Part shown: piece by piece, positions 1 through 8,579 of the stretch
How positions within the stretch are numbered: position 1 is the first letter of the stretch
Layout of the letters: every line of letters starts with the position of its first letter
NCBI GenBank assembly: GCA_001247695.2
Contig: LGRX02015488.1
Location: 1 to 18,795 of the forward strand
From: Cymbomonas tetramitiformis
Taxonomy: Eukaryota > Chlorophyta > Pyramimonadophyceae > Pyramimonadales > Pyramimonadaceae
DNA: 18,795 nucleotides
Direction: 5' to 3'
Made by a program: the position numbers and the translations under genes
The notes under the pieces: generated by a model
The model's input: only the letters and a program-made list of their open reading frames with translations
What the model was told of the DNA's origin: nothing
Databases searched by the model: none

Positions 1-2700
1 CTCATGGCGGCGCGCCTGGCGCGCGCGCGGTGGCTGCCATCTGCCACTCGCGGCGCGCTCTCTCCCCCCCAAAAGAAAAGCGGTCCGCTCCCGGACGCTT
101 CACTCTCGGTGGCCCTAAGGGGAGGGCGCGGGTGAGCACCTCGGTGTGCTCACCTCGTGGCGACACGCGTGCAAGGGTGGGCCTCCTTGCAGGCGCGTGG
201 CGATGCGTCCCGTCGAGACGGGTGCACTCGCCCGGAGCTTGGGGCTCGCCGGCCTCATTAGCACCCCAAGTGTGGGTGCCGTGCTCCGCGCTCGGCGGCG
301 GGGCATGCGTGCGCGGTGTGCTGCTCCCAGGCACGCGCATCAACCTCTGCAAGGAGGCCCGATGCGCCTGGACGCGGTGCACACGCTGCGCGCTACTCCC
401 AGGCACCATGCGTCTGGTGTGCCTGGCGGGGCAGCGGCGCGTCACGCAGCCCGAGACAGCACGGCGAGAGCTGCTGCCTCATGGCGGTGCGCCTGGCGCG
501 CTCGCGGTGGCTGCCATCTGCCACTCGCGGCGCGCTTTCTCCCCCCCCCAAAGAAAGCGGTCCGCTCCCGGACGCTTCACTCTCGGTGGCCCTAAGGGGA
601 GGGCGCGGGTGAGCACCTCGGTGTGCTCACCTCGTGGCGACACGCATGCGAGGGTGGGCCTCCTTGCGGGCGCGTGGCGATGCGTCCCGTCGGGACGGGT
701 GCACTCGCCCGGAGCTTGGGGCTCGCCGGCCTCATCAGCACCCTGCTCACCTCGTGGCGACACGCATGCAAGGGTGGGCCTCCTTGCAGGCGCGTGGCGA
801 TGCGTCCCGTCGAGGCGGGTGCACTCGCCCGGAGCTTGGGGCTCGCCGGCCTCATCAGCACCCCGAGTGTGGGTGCCGCGCTCCGCGCTCGGCGGCGGGG
901 CATGCGTGCGCGGTGTGCCGCTCCCAGGCACGCGCATCATCAACCTCCGCAAGGAGGCCCGATGCGCCCGGATGCGGTGCACACGCTGCGCGCTATACCC
1001 CCAGGCACCATGCGTCTGGTGTGCCTGCGGGGCAGCGACGCGTCACGCAGCCCGAGACAGCGCAGCGAGAGCTGCTGCCTCATGGCGGTGCGCCTGGCGC
1101 GCTCGCGGTGGCTGCCATCTGCCACTCGCGGCGCGCTCTCTCCCCCCCCAAAGAAAAGCGGTCCGCTCCCGGACGCTTCACTCTCGGTGGCCCTAAGGGG
1201 AGGGCGCGGGTGAGCACCTCGGTGTGCTCACCTCGTGGCGACACGCATGCAAGGGTGGGCCTCCTTGCACGCGCGTGGCGATGCGTCCCGTCGAGACAAG
1301 TGCACTCGCCCGGAGCTTGGGGCTCGCCGGCCTCATCAGCACCCCGAGTGTGGGTGCCGCGCTCCGCGCTCGGCGGCGGGGCATGCGTGCGCGGTGTGCT
1401 GCTCCCAGACACGCGCATCAACCTCTGCAAGGAGGCCCGATGCGCCTGGACGCGGTGCACACGCTGCGCGCTACTCCCAGGCACCATGCGTCTGGTGTGC
1501 CTGGCAGGGCAGCGGCGCGTCACGCAGCCCGAGCCAGCACAGCGAGAGCTGCTGCCTCATGGCGGTGCGCCTGGCGCGCTCGCGGTGGCTGCCATCTGCC
1601 ACTCGCGGCGCGCGCTCTCCCCCCCAAAAGAAAAGCGGTCCGCTCCCGGACGCTTCACTCTCAGTGGCCCTAAGGGGAGGGCGCGGGTGAGCACCTCGGT
1701 GTGCTCACCTCGTGGCGACACGCATGCAAGGGTGGGCCTCCTTGCAGGCGCGTGGCGATGCGTCCCGTCGAGACGGGTGCACTCGCCCGGAGCTTGGGCT
1801 CGCCGGCCTCATCAGCACCCCGAGTGTGGGTGCCGCGCTCCGCGCTCGGCGGCGGGGCATGCGTGCGCGGTGTGCTGCTCCCAGGCACGCGCATCAACCT
1901 CTGCAAGCAGGCCCGATGCGCCTGGGCGCGGTGCACACGCTGCGTGCTACTCCCAGGCACCATGCGTCTGGTGTGCCTGGCGGGGCAGCGGCGCGTCACG
2001 CAACCCGAGACAGCACAGCGAGAGCTGCTGCCTCATGGCGGTGCGCCTGGCGCGCTCGCGGGGGCTGCCATCTGCCACTCGCGGCGCGCTCCCTCCCCCC
2101 CAAAAGAAAAGCGGTCCGCTCCCGGACGCTACTCTCTCGGTGGCCCCAAGGGGAGGGCGCGGGTGAGCACCTCAGTGTGCTCACCTCGTGGCGACACGCA
2201 TGCAAGGGTGGGCCTCCTTGCAGGCGCGTGGCGATGCGTTCCGTCGAGACGGGTGCACTCGCCCGGAGCTTGGGGCTCGCCGGCCTCATCAGCACCCCGA
2301 GTGTGGGTGCCGCGCTCCGCGCTCGGCGGCGGGGCATGCGTGCGCAGTGTGCTGCTCCCAGGCACGCGCATCAACCTCTGCAAGGAGGCCCGATGCGCCT
2401 GGACGCGGTGCACACGCTGCGCGCTACTCCCAGGCACCATGCGTCTGGTGTGCCTGGCGGGGCAGCGGCGCGTCACGCAGCCCGAGACAGCACAGCGAGA
2501 GCTGCTGCCTCATGGCAGTGCGCCTGGCGCGTTTGCGGTGGCTGCCATCTGCCACTCGCGGCGCGCTCTCTCCCCCCCAAAAGAAAAGCTGTCCGCTCCC
2601 GGACGCTTCACTCTCGGTGGCCCTAAGGGGAGGGCGCGGGTGAGCACCTCGGTGTGCTCACCTCGTGGCGACACGCATGCAAGGGTGGGCCTCCTTGCAG
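1..2700. repeat. GC-rich 477-bp tandem satellite array
   Basis: A landmark (TGAGCACCTC followed by GTGTGCTCAC, with one base varying in one copy) recurs at 133, 610, 1211, 1688, 2164 and 2641, so the spacings are 477, 601, 477, 476 and 477. The 601 spacing comes from a 120-bp internal duplication plus a few single-base to 3-base insertions. The array is already under way at base 1 and ends sharply at 2700, part-way through a unit. Units differ by scattered substitutions; the C-run/A-run near the end of each unit varies in composition but keeps its length. Because 477 is 159 codons and the DNA is very GC-rich, long open frames exist on both strands. The 476 and 601 spacings break any single frame, so I do not call a protein. 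The units match no family I recognise. Confidence 0.93.
624..863. repeat. Nested 120-bp tandem duplication inside one satellite unit
   Basis: The segment starting TGCTCACCTCGTGGCGACAC at 624 starts again at 744, exactly 120 bases later, and both copies end in CATCAGCACCC. The two copies differ at several bases (for example GCGAGG against GCAAGG, and TCGGGACGGG against TCGAGGCGGG). The duplication is therefore not brand new, or the second copy came from another unit by unequal exchange. It explains the single long spacing in the array. Confidence 0.9.
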
Positions 2701-2758
2701 GGTCGCTCCGCGTACGCCTACTGTTCCTACCCTAAGTCCTAAACCTCCTAATACTTCC

Positions 2759-5700
2759 CTAGTACGCCTCGAGGGCCCCCTCGTAGAGGTGGACTCTCCA
2801 GATGGCGTTTGCTTCCCCAAGTGCGCAAGGATGTGAGCATGGAGCAACTGATAGTTGTTTGCTCACACCCTTAGCTAGGCTCGTGAGCGCTATGCTCTCA
2901 GCCTTTGGCTCAGCAACGCCACTAGGGTCCGGTGCGACACCCCCCGAGCTCCTCGTGCCACGGGCCCCTCGCCTCCTACGTGAGGCTATCCGCCTTCTAT
3001 CGCGGGCCCCTCGTCTCCCGCGGCGACCTGCTCGCCTCCTCCGACGGCATGCTCGCCTCGTGGGGATCGCGCCTATCGCACTCCGAGCATCGCTCCTCCC
3101 TCTCGCATCCTGCGACACGGCCTGGACGCCGAGAGCCTGCGAGCCTGTCGGGTCCAATGCCTCGGCCAATGGCCCGACCACGCCTCGCCTATCATGGGTC
3201 CCTCGCCTCCCGCGGCGACCTGCTCGCCTCCCCCGACGGCATGCTCGCCTCGTGGGGGTCGCGCCTATCGCACTCTGAGCATCGCTCCTCCCTCTCGCAT
3301 CCTGCGACACGGCCTGGACGCCGAGAGCCTGCGAGCCTGTCGAGTCCAGTGCCTCGGCCGATGGCCCGACCACGCCTCGCCTATCATGGGTCCCTCGCCT
3401 CCCGCGGCGACCTGCTCGCCTCCCCCGACGGCATGCTCGCCTCGTGGGGGTCGCGCTTGCCGCAACCCGGGTATCATGCCACCTCCTTGCATCCGGCGAA
3501 GCGGCCTCAACGCCGAGAGCCTGCAAGCCTGCCGAGTCCAACGCCTCGGCCGATGGCTCGACCACGCCTCGCCTACCACGGGCTCCTCGCCTCCCGCGGC
3601 GACCTGCTCGCCTCCCTCTACGGCTCGCTCGCCTCGTGGGTGCTGCGCCTGCCGCATCAGGGACACCGCACCACTTCCCCGCATCGGGCGACGCGGCCAC
3701 AACGTCGAGAGCCTGCGAGCCTAACAGGTCCGTGTGGCTAGGGGGCAGCCGTGCGCCCTCTCGGAGAAACGCCTCGCCGCCAGGTAGCGGCAATGACACC
3801 TCCTCGGGCAGCACCTCGGCAGAGCCACTAGAGGACATCCGTGCACACTCCATGGGCTGCACCTCGACTGTGCGCTCCGGTGATGACTGCGTGCACCCCT
3901 CACGCGGTGACTCGACTCTGCTGGCAGGTGGCCGCTGCGCGCACTCGTCGGGCCGCACCGCCAATGTGCCGCCAGGGGCCGGCTGTGCGCACTCTCGGAG
4001 CGACGCCTCTGCCTCCTCGTCGGGTGGCGGCAGTGTGTGCTTCTGGGGCAACACTCCTGCTCCACTACCATCAGGTGGCCACTGTGTGCGCTCCCCGGGC
4101 AGCACCTCCACCGACGACTGCGGATATGGGCCTAGTGGTGGCGCCGTGAGCGGCCTCCAAGGCTCCGCATCAACGGACAGCTGGGTGCGTGTCACGCCAG
4201 CGCGCGCGTCTGTGTCGTGGCTTTGGTCGCGCGCCTCGCTCGGGGCACCGCCAACGCTCTGGCTGTGGTCTAGCGCCTCGCTCGGGTCACCGCCAGCGCT
4301 CTGACCGTGGCCGTGCACCTCACAGGGGGTTGCGCCGGTGCCATGGCCGTGCTCGCGGGGCTCGCTAGGGGCACTGCTAGCGCTATGGCTATGGGTGCGC
4401 CTCGCGCCGGGGCATATGTAGCGCATGCCCGCGCCATGCTTGCTACTGCGCGCCCCGCTAGGGACGGCACTTGCACAGTAGCCGTGCGCTTCGCTCTGGG
4501 CAGCGCATGCGCTGTGGCCGTCGCCGCGCGCCTCGCTCGAGGCATCGCTCGTGCCGTGGCCGTGCGTCATGCTCAGAGCAGCGACGATGTGGTTGCGCGC
4601 CTCGCTAGGGGCAGCGCCAACGCCGTGCCTGTGGCCGCGTGCCTCGCTAGGGGCAGCGCCAGTGCCGCGACTGCCACCACGCGCCTCGCTAGGGGCAGCG
4701 CCAGTGCCGCGACTGCCACCACGCGCCTCGCTAGGGGCATCGCTCGTGCTGCGACTGCCACCACTCGCCTCGCCAGGGGCAGCGCTGGTGCTAGGGCAGT
4801 GGCCGCGCACCTCGCTAGAGGCAATGCCGATGTGGTTGCGCGCCTCGCTAGGGGCAGCGCCAGCGCCGTGCCTGTGGCCGCGTGCCTCACTCAGAGCGGC
4901 GCCGATGTGACCGCACGCCTCGCTAGGGGCAGCGCTAGTGCCGCGACTGCCACCACGCGCCTCGCTAGGGGCAGCGCCAGTGCCGCGACTGCCACCACGC
5001 GCCTCGCTAGGGGCAGTGCCAATGCTGTGGCTGTGGACGCGTGCATCGCCAGGGGCAGCGCCAGTGCCGCGACTGCCACCACGCGCCTCGCCGGGGGCAG
5101 CGCCGATGTGGCCGCGCGCCTCGCTAGGGGCAGCGCCAGTGCCGCGACTGCCACCACGCGCCTCGCTAGGGGCAGCGCCGATGCCGTGGCCATGCTCGCG
5201 GAGCTCGCTAGGGGCAGTGCTAGCGCTATGGCCGTGGGTGCGCCTCGCGCCAGGGCATATGTAGCGCATGCCCGCGCCATGCATGCTACTGCACCTCCCG
5301 CTAAGGGCGACACTCGCGCCATGGCTGTGCGCCTCGCTCAGGGCAGCACTCGCGCAGTGGCCGCGGCCGCGCGCCTCGCCAAGGGCAGCGCTCGCGCAAT
5401 GGCTGTGGCCGTGCGCTTCGCTAGGAGTAGTGCCGTGACTGGCGCTGTGGCCGTCACCGCGCACTTCACCAGGGGCAGCGCCAGCGCTGTGGCCATGGCC
5501 GCGAGCCTCGCTCGAGGCAGCGCTCGTGCTGTGGCTGTGGCCACGCGCTCCACTAAAGGTAGCATCGGTGCTGTGGCCGTACGCCGAGTGCGCTCTGCGC
5601 CCGTCCAATCTGAGGTACCTCCCCCCCCCCTCGGACAGGCGCAAGACCGCACGGCGCACAATCCCACGGGACGCCGCCCGCAAAAAGCTAAGCCTAGCAA

Positions 5701-5920
5701 CGAAAAACGCCGCCCGCCGCCACGCCCGCAAACCCGCCGCCCGATCCCGCATCTCCTGACCCCTAAGCCAAACCACGCAACGATCGCGCCCGACACGGAC
5801 ATCCCGCAACACCTGAAGCCGCAGAATGAACCACGCCGCCCGATCCCAGGCCCGCTGCTGAGCCATACGCACCGCGCACCGCGAAGCCACGCGCTTGGCT
5901 CGGCACATCCCGACGCTCAT
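2759..5920 (-). CDS. Large low-complexity repeat protein, 1053 aa, function unknown
   Basis: An ATG at 5918-5920 opens a frame that runs uninterrupted to TAG at 2759-2761. From the N-terminus: a basic stretch of about 110 residues with two loosely similar AW-x-RAA modules; about residues 111-575 of 14-residue units of the type SEARGGSRGTGAAP, with His-rich variants; about 600-720 of roughly 16-residue Pro/Cys-containing units (motifs such as RPDECAQRPP and QPMECARM); about 730-975 of four 64-residue units with Arg-rich cores (RRGRRAGRRGRRG); then a short unique tail. The 42-, 192- and 843-bp spacings are all multiples of three, and indels preserve this one frame. The plus strand over the same interval needs three different frames. 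I see no signal peptide, membrane segment or enzyme motif. The Arg-rich part could bind nucleic acid or acidic polymers, but that is inference. A non-coding GC-rich repeat that is open by chance remains possible; introns cannot be excluded. Confidence 0.45.
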   Translation of the reverse strand: MSVGMCRAKRVASRCAVRMAQQRAWDRAAWFILRLQVLRDVRVGRDRCVVWLRGQEMRDRAAGLRAWRRAAFFVARLSFLRAASRGIVRRAVLRLSEGGGRYLRLDGRRAHSAYGHSTDATFSGARGHSHSTSAASSEARGHGHSAGAAPGEVRGDGHSASHGTTPSEAHGHSHCASAALGEARGRGHCASAALSEAHSHGASVALSGRCSSMHGAGMRYICPGARRTHGHSASTAPSELREHGHGIGAAPSEARGGSRGTGAAPSEARGHIGAAPGEARGGSRGTGAAPGDARVHSHSIGTAPSEARGGSRGTGAAPSEARGGSRGTSAAPSEACGHIGAALSEARGHRHGAGAAPSEARNHIGIASSEVRGHCPSTSAAPGEASGGSRSTSDAPSEARGGSRGTGAAPSEARGGSRGTGAAPSEARGHRHGVGAAPSEARNHIVAALSMTHGHGTSDASSEARGDGHSACAAQSEAHGYCASAVPSGARSSKHGAGMRYICPGARRTHSHSASSAPSEPREHGHGTGATPCEVHGHGQSAGGDPSEALDHSQSVGGAPSEARDQSHDTDARAGVTRTQLSVDAEPWRPLTAPPLGPYPQSSVEVLPGERTQWPPDGSGAGVLPQKHTLPPPDEEAEASLRECAQPAPGGTLAVRPDECAQRPPASRVESPREGCTQSSPERTVEVQPMECARMSSSGSAEVLPEEVSLPLPGGEAFLREGARLPPSHTDLLGSQALDVVAASPDAGKWCGVPDAAGAAPTRRASRRGRRAGRRGRRGARGRRGVVEPSAEALDSAGLQALGVEAASPDARRWHDTRVAASATPTRRACRRGRRAGRRGRRGTHDRRGVVGPSAEALDSTGSQALGVQAVSQDARGRSDAQSAIGATPTRRACRRGRRAGRRGRRGTHDRRGVVGPLAEALDPTGSQALGVQAVSQDARGRSDARSAIGAIPTRRACRRRRRAGRRGRRGARDRRRIASRRRRGARGTRSSGGVAPDPSGVAEPKAESIALTSLAKGVSKQLSVAPCSHPCALGEANAIWRVHLYEGALEAY
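2999..3731 (-). repeat. Four 192-bp repeats (64 codons) in the Arg-rich part of the ORF
   Basis: The landmark GCATGCTCGCCTCG (plus strand) occurs at 3047, 3239 and 3431, with a variant at 3623, each 192 bases apart. A second landmark, GCCTGCGAGCCTG, keeps the same spacing. The two middle units are closest to each other. The outer units are more diverged, and the first has a different left half. Read on the minus strand, each unit contributes an Arg-rich core followed by a more acidic segment (for example SAEALDSTGSQALG). Confidence 0.9.
3760..4120 (-). repeat. Degenerate repeats of about 48-51 bp in the ORF
   Basis: Read on the minus strand, the translation shows about eight units of 15-17 residues with the pattern hydrophobic-x-P-x-E-C-x-Q-x-P-P-x-G, for example VRPDECAQRPP followed by SPREGCTQSSP and VQPMECARMSS. 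Conservation is low at the DNA level, so this repeat is older than the 192-bp and 42-bp families on either side. Confidence 0.6.
4195..5585 (-). repeat. 42-bp tandem repeats (14 codons)
   Basis: CGCCTCGCTAGGGGCAGCGC and close variants recur many times, mostly 42 bases apart, with shorter or longer spacers that remain multiples of three. The most homogeneous stretch is about 4590-5200. On the minus strand the unit encodes SEARG followed by a variable hexapeptide and AAP. On the plus strand it encodes LARGSA-type units, and that frame is also open (4307-5950). Confidence 0.88.
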
Positions 5921-7297
5921 CCCGGGGACCGCCGCGCACCCAGGCCGTGACGTGCTAATTAACTAACGCAGTGGAGGCACTTACGCCCACGCAAAGCAAC
6001 AAGCACACGCCGCACCCAGAAATTCACCACTCAGGCACGAGCCGAGTGGCCAAACCGGCCGAAGCGCGCCAATTCCTGAGTATAGAGGGCGCAAGCCCTA
6101 GGCTACTCGAGATTGAGAAACACGGGGACAATCCAGCAAAGGCCGCACAATTTTAAAAAAATCGCGCAGCGCTCCCGCCGCGCAGGGTCGGTGCTGCCGA
6201 AAAATCCACGCGATCCCAAATCCCAAGCCCGACCTGCGCAACTGTGCGCTCGTGACACGAGCTCAAGCGCTATGCGTGAACAAGAAACATGCTAGGGCAG
6301 AAGCGCGCCTGAATCTCCTCGCGGCCCAAAGTACCCGGAGATCGGAACCCCAAGAACACCTGAAACCCGGCATCACCAACCCGCAGCCAAACCGACACGC
6401 CGCCCAAAGCGCACGACAAAACATCCTAGACCAAAAGAAAGAATCTACGCAAAACACGTTTTCGTTCGTAAAAGTAAAAATAATTCCAAAGTCATACACG
6501 CAAATTCCAAATTGCATATACGCAATGGACGCTACAACGCCACGTCAAGGCAGCCGCCCCATCCGAGGACAGAACAGACTCAAAGTACATTCGCAAAGGG
6601 GAGGGAGGACCAAGGGCCCCAAGCCACCTCCTTCATTGCTAGGTAGTCGTACCAAACTACGTCGCGGATCACAGCACTCGGAGAATTCCACTCCTAGAGC
6701 ACCTGAATCCCACAACCACGCACCCACCAACACGAAGCAGAAACGCACGACACACTGTTCTAGATTTCAAGAAAGAAACGTCGGGCGAAAGGCATTACGC
6801 AAGGGGGGTGCAATCAGAATACGCAGAAACAGAAATTTTCAGGAAGCGACCGGTAAAACGATCCAATTACCATTTTGTAGGAGGCTACCACTCCAGTTTC
6901 TTCTCTTCTTTACACTTTCGGGCTTAACTATTACTAGCTATTAAACGACCGCACGAGGTATGCTTACGGTTGGTCAACTATCGGACTTCGATTTCGTAAA
7001 TCCTTCAAGTTATGCTTTTGCTTTTAAGTGCATGCTTTCAATACACTATATACAGCGGATACGGCTCTTTTTATGTTACAATTCTCAGTTCAGTTCTCAT
7101 CTCCGAAACTGGTTACACTTAGAGTTCTTATGCATTCAGGAACTCTCTCCATAACTCAACTGTACTGAGTACTCCGTACAACAGGCTAGGCACCTCACAT
7201 CAACATCATTCTGATCGGTCCTACTGTACTCCGTACTGAGTACTCTTGCGTTTTGTACTTAGCCGTTTTTCTTGCTCTTGTGCTTGCCTCCTAGCAC
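5921..7297. other. No convincing gene; degenerate repeats, GC content falling to the right
   Basis: Composition grades from GC-rich at 5921 to mixed near 7000. A short phrase close to ACACCTGAA recurs with flanking similarity at about 5806, 6356 and 6695, with a looser match near 5748, which suggests decayed copies of a longer unit. An open plus frame at 6252-6944 (230 codons) starts at GTG rather than ATG, has no recognisable domain, and is basic and low in complexity, so I do not call it a gene. No promoter for the minus-strand ORF is recognisable. Two related palindromic motifs lie near the right end and are listed separately. Confidence 0.5.
7161..7245. repeat. Pair of related palindromic motifs (TACTCCGTAC/GAGTAC type)
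   Basis: TGTACTGAGTACTCCGTACA at 7161-7180 is palindromic except for one mismatched pair. A second motif at 7222-7245 contains the same blocks, GTACTCCGTAC and GAGTACTC, in the other order. They lie about 55-135 bases outside the left terminal repeat. Similar short motifs occur in fungal intergenic DNA and transposon ends (general knowledge, not checked here). Confidence 0.55.
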
Positions 7298-7586
7298 ATA
7301 CGAACTCTCGATGACAGGGATGCCTGATGATATGACATAATCATCTGGCGACATGTACAGTCATCGTCGACCGTACTGACGACTGTCATAAATGTATGAC
7401 GCGACTCGACCTGTACAGTCATGATCGACCATACTGTCGACTGTCATAATAATATATGACACGACCGACTGTCATAATAATATATGACATGACATGACAT
7501 GACATGGCATGACATGTATGACAGGTATGACATGTATGACATGTATGACATGTATGGCACATATGTCATCGGTCATAACCCTGACA
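7298..7586 (-). repeat. Left terminal repeat (would-be 3' LTR)
   Basis: This copy is near-identical to 17001-17285. It starts at ATACGAACTCTCGATGACAG and ends at CATAACCCTGACA (plus strand). Its body holds two 58-bp tandem units (7357 and 7415), each bounded by ACAGTC and GACTGT, then a partial third unit and a GACAT-type microsatellite. The edges carry imperfect inverted ends (TGACAGGG at 7312; complement TGTCAGGG at the right), as both LTRs and short TIR elements do. Confidence 0.85.
7489..7557. repeat. GACAT / GTATGACAT microsatellite
   Basis: Five-base GACAT units pass into nine-base ATGACATGT-type units. The corresponding tract at about 17185-17262 in the other terminal repeat differs in unit number, so this is the fast-changing part of the repeat. 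Confidence 0.85.
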
Positions 7587-7599
7587 GATCTCCCCTCTT
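7587..7599 (-). promoter_or_regulatory. Purine-rich tract next to the terminal repeat (polypurine-tract-like)
   Basis: The minus strand reads AAGAGGGGAGATC directly before TGTCAGGG, the start of the left terminal repeat. LTR retrotransposons keep such a tract immediately upstream of the 3' LTR to prime plus-strand synthesis. The position and composition fit, and this is the best single argument for the LTR reading and for minus orientation. Confidence 0.45.
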
Positions 7600-7777
7600 A
7601 AGAGAGTTGTGACCTCACAACGGGCATACCTTTGTATATGTCTTTGATGTCTTTGTTGTTGTCGCTTCTTGCTGGTACCAGTCTTCTTACACCGATTTGA
7701 GGCGTCCCTCATGGTGTTTTTAGGTTATTGGGGGGAACTGAGTCCACTTTAGTCCCTCACCTCAGGCATGCAGCCAT

Positions 7778-7799
7778 ACAGTCCTTAGGATGCAGCCCA
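7778..7799 (+). repeat. 22-bp dispersed repeat, single copy
   Basis: This is a diverged copy (ACAGTCCTTAGG then ATGCAGCCCA) of the 22-bp unit that is tandem at 8580-8684 and 13691-13756. It overlaps the ATG of the possible hAT relic. Confidence 0.6.
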
Positions 7800-8158
7800 C
7801 CTTTCCGGAAATCGTATCGTTGAGTGACGTTCCAAGGTTCAATGAAGAGCGTTTTCGCGATACAATCCTACGCTGGATTACTGATTGATCCACACGTTAT
7901 CATGTATGTGCTAGACGATTCAAAGCATCCGAAGTCTACGTTACGGATTATTTGCGCTAGCCGTCGTCGCCTTTGCGCGATCGATGATCCCACGATTATA
8001 ACGAATTATATTCGAACGATTCTCGGCCTGATATAGTGCACCCAACTCTTCCTCCCCTCCTTAAGCTACTTTGGAGGATCCTAGGCGGTGATGGGGAGCC
8101 CGATTTCGATAATAAACGAACAAAGGGGCTTGTTTTAATGCAAACGGAGCGGCCTTAA
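7790..8158 (+). pseudogene. Possible relic of a hAT-type transposase N-terminal region
   Basis: One frame from ATG 7790 stays coherent to TAA 8156-8158, interrupted by stops at 7886 (TGA), 7958 (TAG) and 7985 (TGA). It reads FNEERFRDTILRWITD, then RRFKASEVYVTDYLR, then PSSPLRDR and SHDYNELY. That order resembles the region of hAT transposases with an FRxxLxRWI block, a xxFRxLLxYL block and a Pro/Ser-rich turn. The match is from memory and no DDE catalytic region or dimerisation domain follows. The segment is CpG-rich, unlike DNA to its right. An alternative plus frame at 7824-8036 is open for 70 codons from GTG but resembles nothing. Confidence is low to moderate. Confidence 0.3.
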
Positions 8159-8579
8159 CGGAATTGGACTTATAATCCTTAACCGGTCTGCTCAACTCCT
8201 CAATATTTTTGTCCAGTACGCACGCTTTGACGAACATCTATCGCGATGAGTGAGAATGAATTCGCCACGTACTAATGTGAAATTTATTTAGTCATGTTTG
8301 TCAAGCACAACTTAGGATCACAACTCCTTCTACCTCAGTCATTATTTCCAGTAGCTTTGGATGACTGGCCAAGAATCCGATGACAAACCACGGTTTTGGC
8401 AAAGGTAGCATTTAGCAGGTTTTTTATTTATCCACAGATATGATATCTCGCATGTGTGCGTATCTGTGCAAGGGTATGATTTTGAACAAGGCTCACTACA
8501 CCTTTAGCAAGGAAGGATCAATTCCTGCTCCTGTCATATCAATTTGATGCAGGGTAAAAAATGTTAGGGATATAACCTT
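8159..8579. other. No gene seen
   Basis: The sequence is AT-rich with no ORF of note. CpG is frequent up to about 8260 and becomes sparse after that, so a compositional boundary falls inside this stretch. Confidence 0.6.

Noticed and set aside
30..2735. Long open frames on both strands across the satellite
   Set aside because: They arise from very GC-rich 477-bp units; array indels (601 and 476 spacings) break every frame, and the same region is open in several frames at once.
2728..2752. Telomere-like text (CCCTAA ... CCTAAACC ... CCTAA)
   Set aside because: Too short and irregular; the units are not in a constant register.
6252..6944. 230-codon plus-strand frame
   Set aside because: Opens at GTG, has no recognisable domain, is low in complexity and lies over degenerate repeats; kept only as a note in the region entry.
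7489..7557. CRISPR-like short repeats
   Set aside because: Contiguous microsatellite units with no spacers, in eukaryotic context.
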